From the NCBI GenBank assembly GCA_046520405.1, contig JBKGHI010000011.1, forward strand, positions 9,947-73,946: a stretch of DNA of 64,000 bases, given 5' to 3'. The notes below the pieces were generated by a model. The model had not been told where the DNA came from and did no database searches. It saw only the letters and a program-made list of their open reading frames with translations. This document shows positions 1 to 11,200 of the stretch, piece by piece (position 1 is the stretch's first letter; each line of letters opens with the position of its first letter). This stretch comes from Myxococcus sp046520405. Its GTDB lineage: Bacteria; Myxococcota; Myxococcia; Myxococcales; Myxococcaceae. Both the position numbers and the translations under genes were made by a program.

Positions 1-1
1 C

Positions 2-520
2 GTCCGCGAGCAGGAGCACGAGCTGCGCAAGGTGGCCGAGCTGTTCAAGTCGAACTCGAAGGACGTCTCCAAGCGCGTCGAGGCGACCCAGAAGCGCGTG
101 AAGGAGCTGGAGCGCAAGGTCGAGGAAGTGGCCGTCAAGGCGCAGACCGCCAGCAGCAAGGACCTGCTGGAGCAGGCTCGCGACGTGAATGGCATGAAGG
201 TTCTGGCCACCCAGGTCGACGCGGCGGACGACAACGTCCTGCGCGGCATGGCGGACCAACTCCGTGACCGCATCCGCTCGGGCGTGGTCGCCATCGGCGG
301 CGAGAAAGACGGCCGGGCCATCATCCTGGTCGCGGCCACCAAGGACGTCGTGGCCAAGGGCATCAACGCCGGCGCGCTGGTGCGCGAGATGGCCAAGGAA
401 GTCGGCGGCAAGGGCGGCGGCAAGGCGGAGATGGCCCAGGCCGGCGGCCCGGATGCCTCGAAGCTCCCTGCGGCTTTGGAGAAGCTGTACGAGCTGGTGA
501 AGGGCGTGGGCACGGCGTGA
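2..520 (+). CDS. alaS: Alanyl-tRNA synthetase, C-terminal part (gene runs off the left edge)
   Basis: Only the last 172 codons are present; the open frame continues to the window edge. The visible part begins with a charged coiled-coil stretch (VREQEHELRKVAELF and on), followed by the C-Ala/DHHA1 region, with NGMKVLATQVDAADDN, an IRSGVVAIGGEKDG strand and the glycine-rich GGKGGGK motif typical of AlaS C-termini. The whole enzyme charges tRNA-Ala in the cytoplasm and edits mischarged Ser/Gly; the C-Ala part helps tRNA binding and links the editing and aminoacylation domains. The catalytic and editing domains lie outside the window. Its TGA overlaps the ATG of the next gene (TGATG-type overlap), so the two are probably translationally coupled. 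Confidence 0.93.
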   Translation, partial: VREQEHELRKVAELFKSNSKDVSKRVEATQKRVKELERKVEEVAVKAQTASSKDLLEQARDVNGMKVLATQVDAADDNVLRGMADQLRDRIRSGVVAIGGEKDGRAIILVAATKDVVAKGINAGALVREMAKEVGGKGGGKAEMAQAGGPDASKLPAALEKLYELVKGVGTA

Positions 521-1170
521 TGAACCACCGGGCCTCTGCTTCCGTGGCGCTCCTGGCGGCCACCCTTGTTCTGGGTGGCTGCAAGGAGGAGTCCGCCCCT
601 GACTACGCGGGGCCGGGCGACGACCGCACGCTCCAGAAGCTCCGCCAGGAAGTGGACCGGGTTAACCAGGGAGGCCGTCCCTCCCAGGGCCCCGAGGCCA
701 CGCGCGGAGACCCGAACGCGAACCTCGCCGGCCTGGCCGCGGGCATCAACGTCCCCACCGAACGGGCCTGGGAGCTCCCCTCCCCCAACGAGGCCGTGCG
801 GCTGGACACCCTGTCCGTGAAGCTCACCGGACTGGATGCTTCGCACTCGGTGAAGGGCTCGGGAAAGGTGAGCCTCACCTCCGAGGACCTGTTCTTCCGC
901 GTGCAGCTCCTGACGCAGAACGTGGGCGGCGCGCCGCTCACCCTGGACCTGGACGGCGCGAAGCTCTTCGGGGCTCAAGGCCAGTCGTACGGCGTGGCCC
1001 GGGATGCCCAGGTCGTCGGGGGCACCCGGCCACTTCGGCGGACCTGGGCTCCGGACGAGCGCACCGACGTGGTCCTCCTGTTCGAGCTTCCTCCGGAGGC
1101 CCTTCGGGATGACGGGCTGCACCTGTTGCTTCAGGGCTCCGGGGGGGATGTGCGGATTCCGTTGAAATGA
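520..1170 (+). CDS. Lipoprotein of unknown function
   Basis: A 216-residue protein with a short basic N-terminus, hydrophobic segment and lipobox LGGC near residue 20, so it should be lipidated and exported to the cell envelope. I chose the ATG at 520, which overlaps the alaS stop; a GTG one codon upstream is also possible. The first third is Gln/Arg/Gly-rich and probably unstructured. From about residue 90 there is a beta-rich domain (FRVQLLTQNVGGAPLTLDL), ending in a strand pattern like small DUF4352-type Ig-like domains; that resemblance is only inferred. Its stop overlaps the start of the PilZ-Hsp70 gene (ATGA), so alaS, this gene and the next look like one transcript. No specific function can be assigned. 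Confidence 0.8.
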   Translation: MNHRASASVALLAATLVLGGCKEESAPDYAGPGDDRTLQKLRQEVDRVNQGGRPSQGPEATRGDPNANLAGLAAGINVPTERAWELPSPNEAVRLDTLSVKLTGLDASHSVKGSGKVSLTSEDLFFRVQLLTQNVGGAPLTLDLDGAKLFGAQGQSYGVARDAQVVGGTRPLRRTWAPDERTDVVLLFELPPEALRDDGLHLLLQGSGGDVRIPLK

Positions 1171-4100
1171 GCGGGACCGCGTCCAGCCTCCTCCCGCTTC
1201 GCATCCGCCTCCCGTACACGACGGAGGAGGAGTTCATCGACAAGTACGGCTCGAACGTGGCGCGTGGTGGCGTGTTCGTCGCCACGCGCGCCATGAAGCC
1301 CGAAGGCACCGGGCTGGCGTTCGAGTTCGTCCTGGCTGACGGGACACGGCTGCTTCGCGGCGAAGGCGTCGTCGTGAAGTCCCAGGTGGACGCGACGGGC
1401 GGGCGTACCGGCATGACGGTGCGCTTCGTGAAGCTGGACGCCGCGAGCAAGGCGCTCATCGACCGCGTGGTGGCCCGGCGTACCGGCAGTGTGGAGCCAC
1501 AAGCTCCAGCGCAGGTCGTGCCCCCGCCTCCGGCGACGACGCCTGCTCTCACGCCACCTCCGGGACTGATTCGCCGGGCACCTGGCGCGAAGAATTCGAG
1601 TTCAGTGCGCGCCGCGACTTCGTCACCTGCCCCCTCGCGTGAGGAGGCACACGTCGAAGGCGCGTCGGCTACAGTTCCTACTGCGGTTGCGGACAGCGGA
1701 GCAGCCCTGGCAAACGCAGCGGCCGTTCCGGAAGCCGCGCCCATCGCGACTACGGAACGAGAAGAGGAGGCGCGCTCGGAGGTTGCGGACTCCAAGTCGA
1801 CAGCACCCGCCTCCGAACCTGAGCAGGCCCCGAAAGCGCCTGTAGCCAGCACGCATACGGATGCGGTGTCCGGGGAGTCAGGTGCGGGCGCGCTCTATGA
1901 GCAGACCGCGTTCAGCGACAGTTCAGCCACGGGACCACAGGATTCGGACGCGCCAGACGCGGAAGAGCGCCCGTCCGTGGCCACTCCGCGTTTTGACGCC
2001 GATTCGAGTGACGGGCTCGACTTCGCCATCACCGCGAGCCTCGCTGCGTCGGAAAACGACGGTGCTGATTCCGAACGAGCGCCACACAGCCCCGACGAGG
2101 CCGCGAATGAGGCCTCTGCCCCGGAAGACGCGTCCACCGAAACGGGCATCGCGCCGGCAACGGCCTCGACGACGAGTGCAGCCGACGCTCCGACCTCGGG
2201 TGAGCCGGTGGCGGAGCCTCAACCGCCGCAGCCTCCCCCTGAGTCCGTGGCTCAAGCCGACACGGACAGTGGCGCTCGGAATGCGACTGAGACTCCAGCC
2301 ACATCCAACGAGCCAGCCCAAGTTGATTCCGCGTCTGCGGAGCCCTCGACGGAGCCCACGCTCAAGACAGGCCCCCTCGCTCCGGCGTCAGACGCAGGCA
2401 CAGAGCCTTCTCTCAAGGCGTTCTCGCCTGCAACGGTGCCCCCCTCTACTGCGGACTCAGTGACGGGCGCCCCATCCGCCAACGACGCAGCAACGAATGC
2501 TGAGTCAACGGATGCCGCGCCCGGCCCCGAGGCCGCGGCAATCGCTGCTGCCACACATCCCGACCGCATCCCTGCCGCAGGCGAGGCGGCCCCGACGGAA
2601 TCCGCCTCGACGGCTGCAGCCTCGACTGCCGAGCACGTACCGGACGCCTCCAACGCTTCCGCGCGTTCAGAGCCCAAGCCCGAAGTCACAGCAGACGGCT
2701 CATCACCGGCTGAAACACCCGCAGCAGCTTCGGCCACGAGCGAAGCACCCCGTACTGGTGCGGCATCTGCGTCTTCCGAGACGGCGGTGCTCCCGAGTGA
2801 ACCTCCCAACGCCGAAGCAGGTGACGCATCCACCACGAGGAGCCCTGCAACAGCGGCATCCCTGAGCGATGCGCTCGACGCCGAAGCAGTCAACGCCGCG
2901 GCCACGGAGTCGACCGCAGCAGCGGCGACGAGCCCCCAAGAGAATCGAACGGCTGTCACTCCGGAGACGAGAGAGGACGACACGTCGAACGGGCATCCGA
3001 CAACGCATCGTCCACGCAGGCAGTGGCCGCGCCGCCAAGCGCCCCCGAAACAGACAAGACCGCGCCCGACGATTCCGCCTCGAACCCCACTGAGCGAGCA
3101 GAGGCAGCCACCGGTTCAGACGAGGCGCCGTCCCAGGCACCAACCGCGTTGGCTCCCGCAGTCGACCTGGGTTCACCTCGAACGCCAGCGGACACGGCGA
3201 TTGAGCCCGCGAGCCACACGGCTCTGTCCGAAGCCGCGACGCCTGTGGCCGCGCACAACGAAACGCCTCCGCCCAGCACGGCCACGGATGCCGCATCCGT
3301 AGCGACAGTCACAGGAACAGCCCCCGTCCGTACCGAAGCCGAGCCCACGCCCGCCGTCGCCCTGGACTCGGATGCACCGCGCAACCGCCGCCGAGCCCTA
3401 CTCGAAGTCCCCATTCCCCAGCCGACCTCGACGCCCGCGCTGCCCGAGGTCGTACTCGGCATCGACCTGGGCACGTCGCACGCGCGCGTCGCTGTCGTCC
3501 AGGCCGGAACGCCCACGCTCATCCCGCTCCCCGGCACCGGCACCACGGACCTCCCCGCCCTCATCGCGGTGAATGGCACCGGTGAGCTCGTCGTCGGCGC
3601 CGCGGCACAGACAGAAGGACAGCGCGCGCCCCGCCGGGCCATCTCCGGTCTCAAGCGACTGCTCGGCCTGAAGGCGCGTTCTCCCCAGCTCCGCTGGCTC
3701 GCACCGTTGCTCCCCTTCCCCATCACCACGGATGCGAATGGGGACTCCGCCGTCGAGGTCCGGGGCCGCGTCATCTCGCCCACCCTCTTCACGGCCATGC
3801 TGCTTCGCGAGCTGAAGCACGCCGCAGCCACGCACCTCGGCCGCAAGCCGACCCGCGCCGTCATCTGCGCTCCCACGCATTTCACCGACCGCCAGTGCGC
3901 GGCGCTCCGGGACGCCGCCACGCTCGCGGGGCTCGATGCCCAGCGCATCCTCATCGCCCCAGCGGCAGCGGCGCTCGCGTACGCGCATGGGCGGGGACTC
4001 GCTCGAAAGCGCGTGCTCGTGGTGGACCTCGGAGGCGGCGGCCTCCAGGTCTGCGTGGTGCAAGTCACCGGCGACGACCTCGAGGTCATCACCACCGGCG

Positions 4101-5014
4101 GCGACGCCACCCTCGGCGGCATGGACTTCGATGCACGCATCGCCGAGGCCATCGCCAGCGACCTCTCCGAACAGGGCGTGCCCAAGCCGGACCATCCCCT
4201 CGACTGGGCCCCCCTGCGCACCGCCGCCGAGTCCGCCAAGGTGGCCCTCTCCTCGCAGGAGCAGGTGGACGTCTCCCTTCCGTCGGGCACCGTGCCACCC
4301 CTCAGCCGGGAGCGCGTGGAGGCCCTCACCGCCGACCTCGCCCAGCGCGTCACCACCGTGGTCCGCGACGTCCTCGAATCCAACGCGCTCTCCCCTCAGG
4401 GACTGGACGCGGTGCTCCTCGTGGGCGGGCAGAGCGCCACGCCCATGGTCCGCCGCCGACTCGAGGAGAGCCTGGGCGTGAGCGTGCGTGACGACGTGGA
4501 CGCTCGGGGCAGCGTGGCCCTCGGCGCCGCGCTGCTTGGACAGGGCCTCCTGCTCGCGGAGGCAGGCAAGCCCGCGGCCACCGTGTCCGAGGTGCTCTCC
4601 TCGCCGCTCGCCGTCGCCGAGCGCGGAGGCACCTTGCGCCGCGTCCTCGAGCGGAACACCCGCCTGCCCGCGACCAAGACGCTGGTGCTGCCCTCCGCAC
4701 CCGGCCCACTGGAGCTCGCGCTCTTCCAGGGGACGTCAACGCAGGCCTCGGACGCCGAGTACCTCGGCCGGCTCACGCTCGACGTGGAGCGCGCGGGCGA
4801 GGTGGAACTGCACCTGGCGCTCTCCGCGGATGGCGCCTTGTCAGTGGAGGCCACGCTGCCGGGCGTGAAGCGGCACGCGGTGACACTCGTCACGGAGCCC
4901 CTGGACGACGCGGCCTTCGACGCGCTCCTCGCCCGCTCTCCCCTGGTCCCCGAGCCGGAGCCCCGTCCGGGCGGCCTGCTGTCCGGACTGAAGAAGCTCT
5001 TCGGCCGCCGCTGA
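1167..5014 (+). CDS. PilZ-domain / Hsp70 (DnaK-like) fusion protein, interrupted by an apparent one-base frameshift near 2991
   Basis: Residues 1-105 form a PilZ-like domain of the myxobacterial type (LPYTTEEEFIDKYGSNVARGG, then RGEGVVVKS and GMTVRFVKLD). A linker of about 650 residues follows, very rich in Ala, Ser, Thr, Glu and Pro. The C-terminal half is an Hsp70 nucleotide-binding domain with the phosphate-1 motif GIDLGTSHARVAV, the phosphate-2 motif VLVVDLGGGGLQV and the adenosine motif VLLVGGQSATPMV, then a shortened substrate-binding-like region. The first frame drifts into Arg/Pro-rich nonsense after about 2990, while the -1 frame carries on the Ala/Ser/Thr linker into the Hsp70 domain. 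Adding one G to the GGG at 2991-2993 joins them into about 1,280 residues. The start overlaps the preceding lipoprotein stop. The fusion suggests a chaperone-like ATPase tied to cyclic-di-GMP or a PilZ-mediated contact, but its partner is unknown. Confidence 0.75.
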
Positions 5015-5174
5015 GCCCCTGCCCGCCCGTCCGCGTGGACGCCGCCGCATCCCCCGCCCCGTGGGCCGATGCGCCCGCGGCCCGCCAGGCCACCGTGCGC
5101 CTCTGCGTCTCTCTCTGTAACCGTGGCGACAGATGGCCAGTTTCCCGGTGACTGATTTCCCGGGGAGGAATGCG

Positions 5175-5801
5175 ATGCGACGTTCGATTGTGGGTGGAGT
5201 CGCCACGGCGGCGCTGGGCATGGCGGGACCGGCCTTCGCCATCGAGGCACAGCAGGTGGGCGAGCGGCTTCGCGTCGAGGAGCGCCCGTTGGTGGGCCTC
5301 GACGTCCGGCTGGGCCTCGGCAACTTCACTGGAGACCTCGGCAACAACACCAAGGTGGGCCCGCTGCTGGGCATCAACGCCAGCGCCTACCCCTGGCAGT
5401 ACGGCGGCGTCGAGGTGGGCTACGAAGGCCAGCGCCTTCCCATCAGAGACTCGCGTCTCCGCGACAACGGCGATGGCGAGGGCGTCTGGCGTCACAACGC
5501 CACCCTGATGGCCAAGGCGGGACCGCTCCTCGACGAGAAATGGCGGCCCTTCGTCGGCGCCGGCGTGGGCCTGAGCTACCTCAACCCGTCGGACGGCGCG
5601 GACCGCGTCTACAACAACGACTGGCAGACGGAGCTCCCGCTGGCGGCGGGCCTGGACTACCGCTTCGGCAACCTGGTGGCCGGCGCGCGCGCCACCTACC
5701 GGTTCGTCGGCGGGGAGGGCCTCATCCGAAACCCCGTCACCAACGCCGACGAGAAAGGCAGCCTCTTCAACGGCAACGTGATGATTGGCGGCCAGTTCTA
5801 G
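5175..5801 (+). CDS. Outer-membrane beta-barrel protein
   Basis: A 208-residue protein with a clean signal peptide (MRRSIVGGVATAALGMAGPA, cleavage after AFA). The ATG at 5175 was chosen because GGGGAGG lies 7 bases upstream and the signal peptide starts there; an ATG at 5133 would add 14 residues with no ribosome site. The mature part is a run of alternating polar/hydrophobic strands with aromatic girdles (GVEVGYEGQRL, LMAKAGPLL, PFVGAGVGLSYL, LPLAAGLDYRFG) and ends in a terminal Phe (MIGGQF), the usual signal for BAM-mediated insertion. It fits an 8-10-strand porin-like or OmpA-type barrel. No substrate can be named. Confidence 0.78.
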   Translation: MRRSIVGGVATAALGMAGPAFAIEAQQVGERLRVEERPLVGLDVRLGLGNFTGDLGNNTKVGPLLGINASAYPWQYGGVEVGYEGQRLPIRDSRLRDNGDGEGVWRHNATLMAKAGPLLDEKWRPFVGAGVGLSYLNPSDGADRVYNNDWQTELPLAAGLDYRFGNLVAGARATYRFVGGEGLIRNPVTNADEKGSLFNGNVMIGGQF

Positions 5802-5813
5802 GCCGCCCACCCG

Positions 5814-7151
5814 TCACAGGCCGAAGCCGTCCAGCAGCGCCTCGGGGCGGGGGTTCTTCTCCCACGCCTCGAGCACCGCCACCGCGGGCGAACGGCCCGA
5901 CGCGGCCACCGCGTCCAAGGGGTCCAACAAGGGCGCGTCCGCCGCATCCAGCCGCATCAGGCCCCGGCGGGAGATGGCCAGCATCTCCGCCGCCAGACGG
6001 TGAATCTCCTGCGAGCCCAGCCGGCCCCCAAGGCCCTCGCGCCGCGCCGTGTCATGGAAGGCCAGGTGCTCGGAGTAGCTCAGCTTCGGCAACAGGCGCT
6101 CGGCCTCCTCCAGCGCGGTGGCGTCATAGAGGATGCCGCGCCATAGCGCTGCCAGTGCCCCCGTCATGGCCGGGTTCACACAGTCCGCGCCACGCACCTC
6201 GAGCACCGTCTTCAGCCGCACCTCGGGGAAGAGCGTGGACAGGTGGTCCGTCCAGTCGCCCAGGTCGGGCGGCTTGCCCTCGAAGCCCTCCTTCATCAAC
6301 TGCCGGAAGGTCAGCTTCGGATACAGGTATTCATTGTTACGCCGCAGGAAGAGCAGCGGCGCATCCAGCGCCCACTCCACATAGGCACGGTAGGAGAACG
6401 AGCCGTCGAAGAACGCGGGGAGGTAGCCACAGCGCGTGGGGTCGACCTCGTCCCAAACGCGGTTGCGGAAGGACAGGTAGCCGGACGGCTTGCCCTCCAC
6501 CAGGGGGCTGTTGGCGTAGAGCGCGTTCATCAGCGGGGCGAGCCGCGCCACCACCACCGTCTTGCGGACACAGTCCGCCTCGTCCGCCCAGTCCAGGGAC
6601 ACCTGGCCGGTAGACGTCATCAACATCATGTTCAGCGCCAGCCGGCCGCGCTCCGGCAGCGTGCGGCGCATGATGAGGTAGCGCGTCTTGGGCATCCACG
6701 GCATCTGCGCCGTCGTCCCGAACGGCCGGTACCCCAGGAAGACGAGCCGCAGGCCCAGCTCCTTCGCGGCGGCGGACACCTCCGACAGGTGCGTCAGGTT
6801 CTCCGCATGCGCCTCGCGCGCGGTGACGAAGGGGCTGCCGGACAGCTCCACCTGGCCGCCGGGCTCCAGGGAGATGGTGGCTCCGCCGCGCTGCAGCGCG
6901 ATGACGGGCGACTCGGGCGTCTCCCGGAACGGCGTATAGCCCGCCGCGGCCACCCGGTTCAGCAGCGCGCCCACGCCCCGCTCACCTTCATAGGTGGGGG
7001 GCTCCGCGGCGCCGGCGGGGTAGAGGAACTTTTCGTGCTCGAGCCCCAGGCGGTGCGCACTACGGGGCTTCTCGGCGGCTCGGAATCCAGCCAACAGCAT
7101 GTCGACGGAGGAGATGGGCTCTGAGGCCGCGCGCTTGAGGTCGAGGGACAT
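5814..7151 (-). CDS. gshA: Glutamate-cysteine ligase
   Basis: A 445-residue enzyme of the plant/alphaproteobacterial GCL class, which makes gamma-glutamylcysteine from Glu, Cys and ATP, the first step to glutathione. Signs are RLGLEHEKF (34-42) with the metal-binding acidic residues, LEPGGQVELSG (95-105), MPKTRYLIM, and RNRVWDEVDPTRCG in the second half. The length matches the family (about 440-460). It is transcribed towards the barrel gene at 5175-5801, with only 12 bases between the two stops. A glutathione synthetase gene is not in this window. The start is the ATG at 7151; no better upstream start is apparent. Confidence 0.9.
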   Translation of the reverse strand: MSLDLKRAASEPISSVDMLLAGFRAAEKPRSAHRLGLEHEKFLYPAGAAEPPTYEGERGVGALLNRVAAAGYTPFRETPESPVIALQRGGATISLEPGGQVELSGSPFVTAREAHAENLTHLSEVSAAAKELGLRLVFLGYRPFGTTAQMPWMPKTRYLIMRRTLPERGRLALNMMLMTSTGQVSLDWADEADCVRKTVVVARLAPLMNALYANSPLVEGKPSGYLSFRNRVWDEVDPTRCGYLPAFFDGSFSYRAYVEWALDAPLLFLRRNNEYLYPKLTFRQLMKEGFEGKPPDLGDWTDHLSTLFPEVRLKTVLEVRGADCVNPAMTGALAALWRGILYDATALEEAERLLPKLSYSEHLAFHDTARREGLGGRLGSQEIHRLAAEMLAISRRGLMRLDAADAPLLDPLDAVAASGRSPAVAVLEAWEKNPRPEALLDGFGL

Positions 7152-7210
7152 GGGCGCGCCCTATATAACCTAGACCTTCAGAGCTGCTTTGTTTTGCGCA
7201 TCGGCCTGCC

Positions 7211-8029
7211 ATGAGCCCACACTCCCCCCTCCCCTCCATCTCCCCCCAGCCCCGCCTGTCCGATTTCTTCCAGGGACTGGGACTGCTTGGCCGGGCCTTC
7301 TCCCTCATCCTGCGCGACCGCCGCCTGTTCCTCCTGTCCGCCCTCTGCGCCGTGGTCACCGCGGCCGCCCTGGTGGGACTCGTCTGGATGCTGTGGCGCT
7401 ACGCCCCCGGCGCCCTGGATTCCGTCTGGACCCGCCCGGAGAGCTGGTACGGCCAGGCCGCCTGGACCACCGTGCTGGTGCTGTCCGGCCTGGTGCTCTG
7501 GGTCGTGGGCGCCAATATCCTGCCGCCCCTGCTGCTGGCCCCGCTCCAGGACCCGCTGTCGGAGCTGACCGAGGAGGCCTGCGGCGGCGGCCCGGGCGCC
7601 TCCTTCACCGTGGCGGGTTTCCTCCGGGGGTTCGTCACCGGCATCACCCACACGCTCGCGCGCCTGTTCTTCCTGCTCGCGGGCCTGGCTGTACTCCTGC
7701 CCCTCCACCTGATACCGGGGGTGGGCAGCGTGCTGTGGACGGTCCTCGCCAGTCTGTACACCATGACGTGGATGGCCGGCGAGTACCTGGCCGCGCCCAT
7801 GACGCGCCACCTGTATCCCTTCGCCGAGGTGCGCCGGATGCTGCGCGAGCGCCGGGCGCTGTGCCTGGGCCTGGGCGCGGGCATCTACGTGCTGCTCTGG
7901 GTGCCCATCCTCAACGCGTTCTTCCTGCCGGTGGCCATCGTCGCCGGCACCCTGCTCTACGGCGGGCTGCGCGAGGCCCGCTTGCTGGCGCCCCCTCCTG
8001 GAGAGACCACTACCGCTGCGTTGAAATAA
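7211..8029 (+). CDS. EI24-domain integral membrane protein (CysZ-like)
   Basis: A 272-residue inner-membrane protein. Hydrophobic segments lie at about residues 38-62, 85-110, 150-185 and 215-250, with the EI24 family features of a conserved PLLLAPLQDPLSE loop and a FLRGFVTGITHTLAR amphipathic stretch before the third segment. The family includes the sulfate permease CysZ and many uncharacterised bacterial proteins. Nothing nearby points to sulfur assimilation, so the transport substrate is open. It is divergent from gshA, with 59 bases between the start codons. Confidence 0.75.
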   Translation: MSPHSPLPSISPQPRLSDFFQGLGLLGRAFSLILRDRRLFLLSALCAVVTAAALVGLVWMLWRYAPGALDSVWTRPESWYGQAAWTTVLVLSGLVLWVVGANILPPLLLAPLQDPLSELTEEACGGGPGASFTVAGFLRGFVTGITHTLARLFFLLAGLAVLLPLHLIPGVGSVLWTVLASLYTMTWMAGEYLAAPMTRHLYPFAEVRRMLRERRALCLGLGAGIYVLLWVPILNAFFLPVAIVAGTLLYGGLREARLLAPPPGETTTAALK

Positions 8030-8243
8030 ACGTCCCGGCCGGATGTCCATCCCGGGGGACCGGGAACGCAATGCCCACCAGGGACGTTCTGCTTCACCAG
8101 CAGAGAGGCGATGCCTTGAAGCACCTGGAGCCCGTGATTAGGCTTGCCCGGCCGCTTACAGTGTTCGTCTACTCCGCATAAACGGTCGAAATCTCAAGGC
8201 TTCTCGCCACACCCGGGGTACCGGAAGAAGTGCCCCAGCTTGG

Positions 8244-11200
8244 ATGAACCAAATGCCGCGTCTCCTCCGCCGCATCACAGCCGTTGCCGTGCTCCTCGGC
8301 GCCTGGGCCCTGGTGGGCAATGACCGGGCTCCCTTGCCGCTGACCATGGGCGCAGCCGAGGCCGGCCAAGGCTCGTGGGACGGCAGCCTTCCTGCCGCCA
8401 AGGGCGAGAAGGCCCCGCACGACCTCAACAGCCTGCGCGTCCTGACGAAGGTCATCCTCTACGTGAAGGAGAACTACGTCGACCCGAAGCGGGTGAAGCC
8501 GAAGGAGATGATGATCGCCTCGCTGGAGTACGTCGAGAAGAGCGTTCCCGACGTGCTCGTGGATGGCAACGCGGAGACGGGCAAGCTCAACGTCAACGTG
8601 AACGGCAAGCAGCGCGAGTTCGACATCGCCCACGTGGACTCGCTGTGGAAGATGTCCTTCGCGCTCAAGGACGTCTTCGACTTCCTGTCGAAGAACATGC
8701 GGCCCATCGAGGACACGCGCGACGTGGAGTACGCGGCCGTCAACGGCATGCTGTCCACGTTGGATCCGCACTCGGTGCTGCTGCGCCCGGAGCTGTACCG
8801 GGAGATGAAGCTGTCCACCAAGGGCGAGTTCGGCGGCCTGGGCTTCGTCATCCAGATGCGCGAGGGCAACCTGACCGTGGTCAAGGTCATCCCGAAGACG
8901 CCCGCGCACCGCGCCGGCATCCAGAAGGACGACCGCATCAAGAAGATTGGCGAGGAGTCCACCGTCAACATGGACCTCAACGAGGCCGTGTCGAAGCTGC
9001 GCGGCCCGGTGGACAGCCGCATCACCATCACCGTGGAGCGCGACGGCTGGGACAAGCCCCGCATCATGACGCTGGCCCGCGCCATGATTTCGATTGAGAG
9101 CGTGCAGCACAAGATGCTCTCCAACAACGTCGGCTACATCCGGCTGAAGAACTTCCAGGGCAACACCACGCGAGACCTCGAGGCGGCGCTGACGCAGCTT
9201 CGCAAGCAGGCGGACGCGAAGGGCGGCTTCAAGGGCCTGGTGCTCGACATGCGCGGCAACCCGGGCGGTCTGCTGGAGCAGGCCATCCAGGTCTCCGACA
9301 CGTTCCTCTCCAGCGGCACCATCGTCGCGACGGTGGGCCTGTCCGACAAGCTGCGCGAGGAGAAGCGCGCCCGGGCCACGGAGGGCGAGGACGCCTACCC
9401 CATCGCCGTGCTGGTCAACGCCGGCAGCGCCTCCGCGTCCGAAATCGTCGCGGGCGCGCTGAAGAACCTCGACCGCGCGACCATCATCGGCCGGCAGACC
9501 TTCGGCAAGGGCAGCGTCCAGGTGCTGTACGACTTCCCGGATGACAGCGCGCTGAAGCTGACCATCGCCAAGTACCTCACCCCGGGCGACGTCTCCATCC
9601 AGGAGGTCGGCATCGTCCCGGACATCCAGCTCATCCCCACCCGCGCCACCGACGAGCGCGTGGACGTGTTCGCGCCGCGCCGCTCCATGGGCGAGGCGGA
9701 CCTGGATCAGCACTTCGGCAACCCGGACTCCTCCACGGTGGCCAAGAAGCGCGAGGACGTGCTCGACCGCGAGAAGCCGCTGGAGACCATGAAGTACCTG
9801 AAGGTGGATGAGAAGCAGGCGCAGGCCGCCGCCAAGAAGGAAGAGAGCAAGACGGCGCCCAAGACGGCGAAGCACGGGGAGAAGGACCCGCGCCTGGACG
9901 TCGACGTGGCCGGCATCGGCGAGGACCTGGACGACCAGCTCGACGCCGAGGCCCAGGAGGAGATCAAGGAGGACTTCGAGGTCCAGTTCGCCCGCGACTT
10001 CGTGCTGCGCGCTCCGGCCACCACGCGCAAGGAGCAGCTCAAGCAGGGCAAGGCGTTCATCGACCAGAAGCGCGCCGAGGAAGAGTCCCGCATCAACGCC
10101 GCCATCGCCGCGCTGGGCGTGGACTGGAGCGCGGGCCCCACGCCGAAGAACGTGCAGATGGCCGTGTCGCTGACGCCGGGCCCGGACGCGAAGATTGTCG
10201 CGGGCGAGGCGATGGAGATGGCGCTGACCGCGGAGAACCGTGGCACCGAGCCGCTCAAGCGCGTGCGCGCCTGGACGGAGAGCGACAACGCCTTCCTCGA
10301 CCGCCGCGAGTTCCTCTTCGGCGCGCTGGCGCCGGGTGAGAAGAAGACCTGGAAGGTGAAGGTGCGCCTGCCCAAGGACCTCACCAGCCGCCGCGACGAC
10401 GTGACGGTGCGCTTCTTCGACGACCACGGCGCCCTGCCGGAGACGCGGGTGGCCGAGCTCAACTTCGTGGAGCTGCCCCGCCCCGCCTTCGCCTTCAACT
10501 GGCAGGTCATCGACGACTGCGCCACCTGCAACGGCGACGGCACCCTGCAGCGCGGCGAGACGGTCTCCGTGCTGCTCGACGTGACGAACGCGGGCACCGG
10601 CGCGGCGCTCGACTCCTTCACGCAGATCAAGAATGGCGGCGACGCCAACATCTTCATCGAGAAGGGCCGCTTCAAACTGGGCGAGCTGAAGCCCGGTGAG
10701 ACGAAGACGGCGCGCTTCCAGCTCGAGGTGAAGAAGGGCTTCAAGGGCGACACGTTCCCGCTGAAGCTGGCCATCATCGACGAGCCGCTGGAGGAGTTCG
10801 TGATGGAGAAGCTGGAGCTGCCCGTCACCGAGGCTCCGGTCGCCACGATGGAGCCGAAGAAGGGCCTGGTCCGCCTGGCGGACAAGGTGGAGCTGTACGG
10901 CGCGCCCGCGCAGAACGCGCGCACCGTGGCGAAGCTGAGTGGCACGACGGTGCTGCCCGCCGAGGCGGCCACCAAGGGCTACTACCGCGTGGAGCTGGAG
11001 AAGGACCGCTTCGCCTTCGTGCGCAGCCAGGACGCGAAGGAGCTGAAGACGGGCAAGGCCACCGCGCCCAAGGCGACGCTGGTCACCAACCACCGCCCGC
11101 CCGACATCCGCCTGGACGTGGATCCGGCCGCGGGCGGCCTGGTGGCCAACGGGGACAAGTTCACGCTCTCCGGCGTGGTGACGGACCCCCACGGCCTGCT

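Noticed and set aside
2970..3010. Programmed -1 frameshift in the PilZ-Hsp70 gene
   Set aside because: There is no slippery X XXY YYZ heptamer in the correct frame and no nearby pseudoknot that I can see; a lost G in GGG is simpler.
8169..11192. 1,007-codon minus strand frame opposite the S41 protease
   Set aside because: Antisense shadow, very rich in His, Val, Arg and Leu, with no domain; the + strand has a complete protease.
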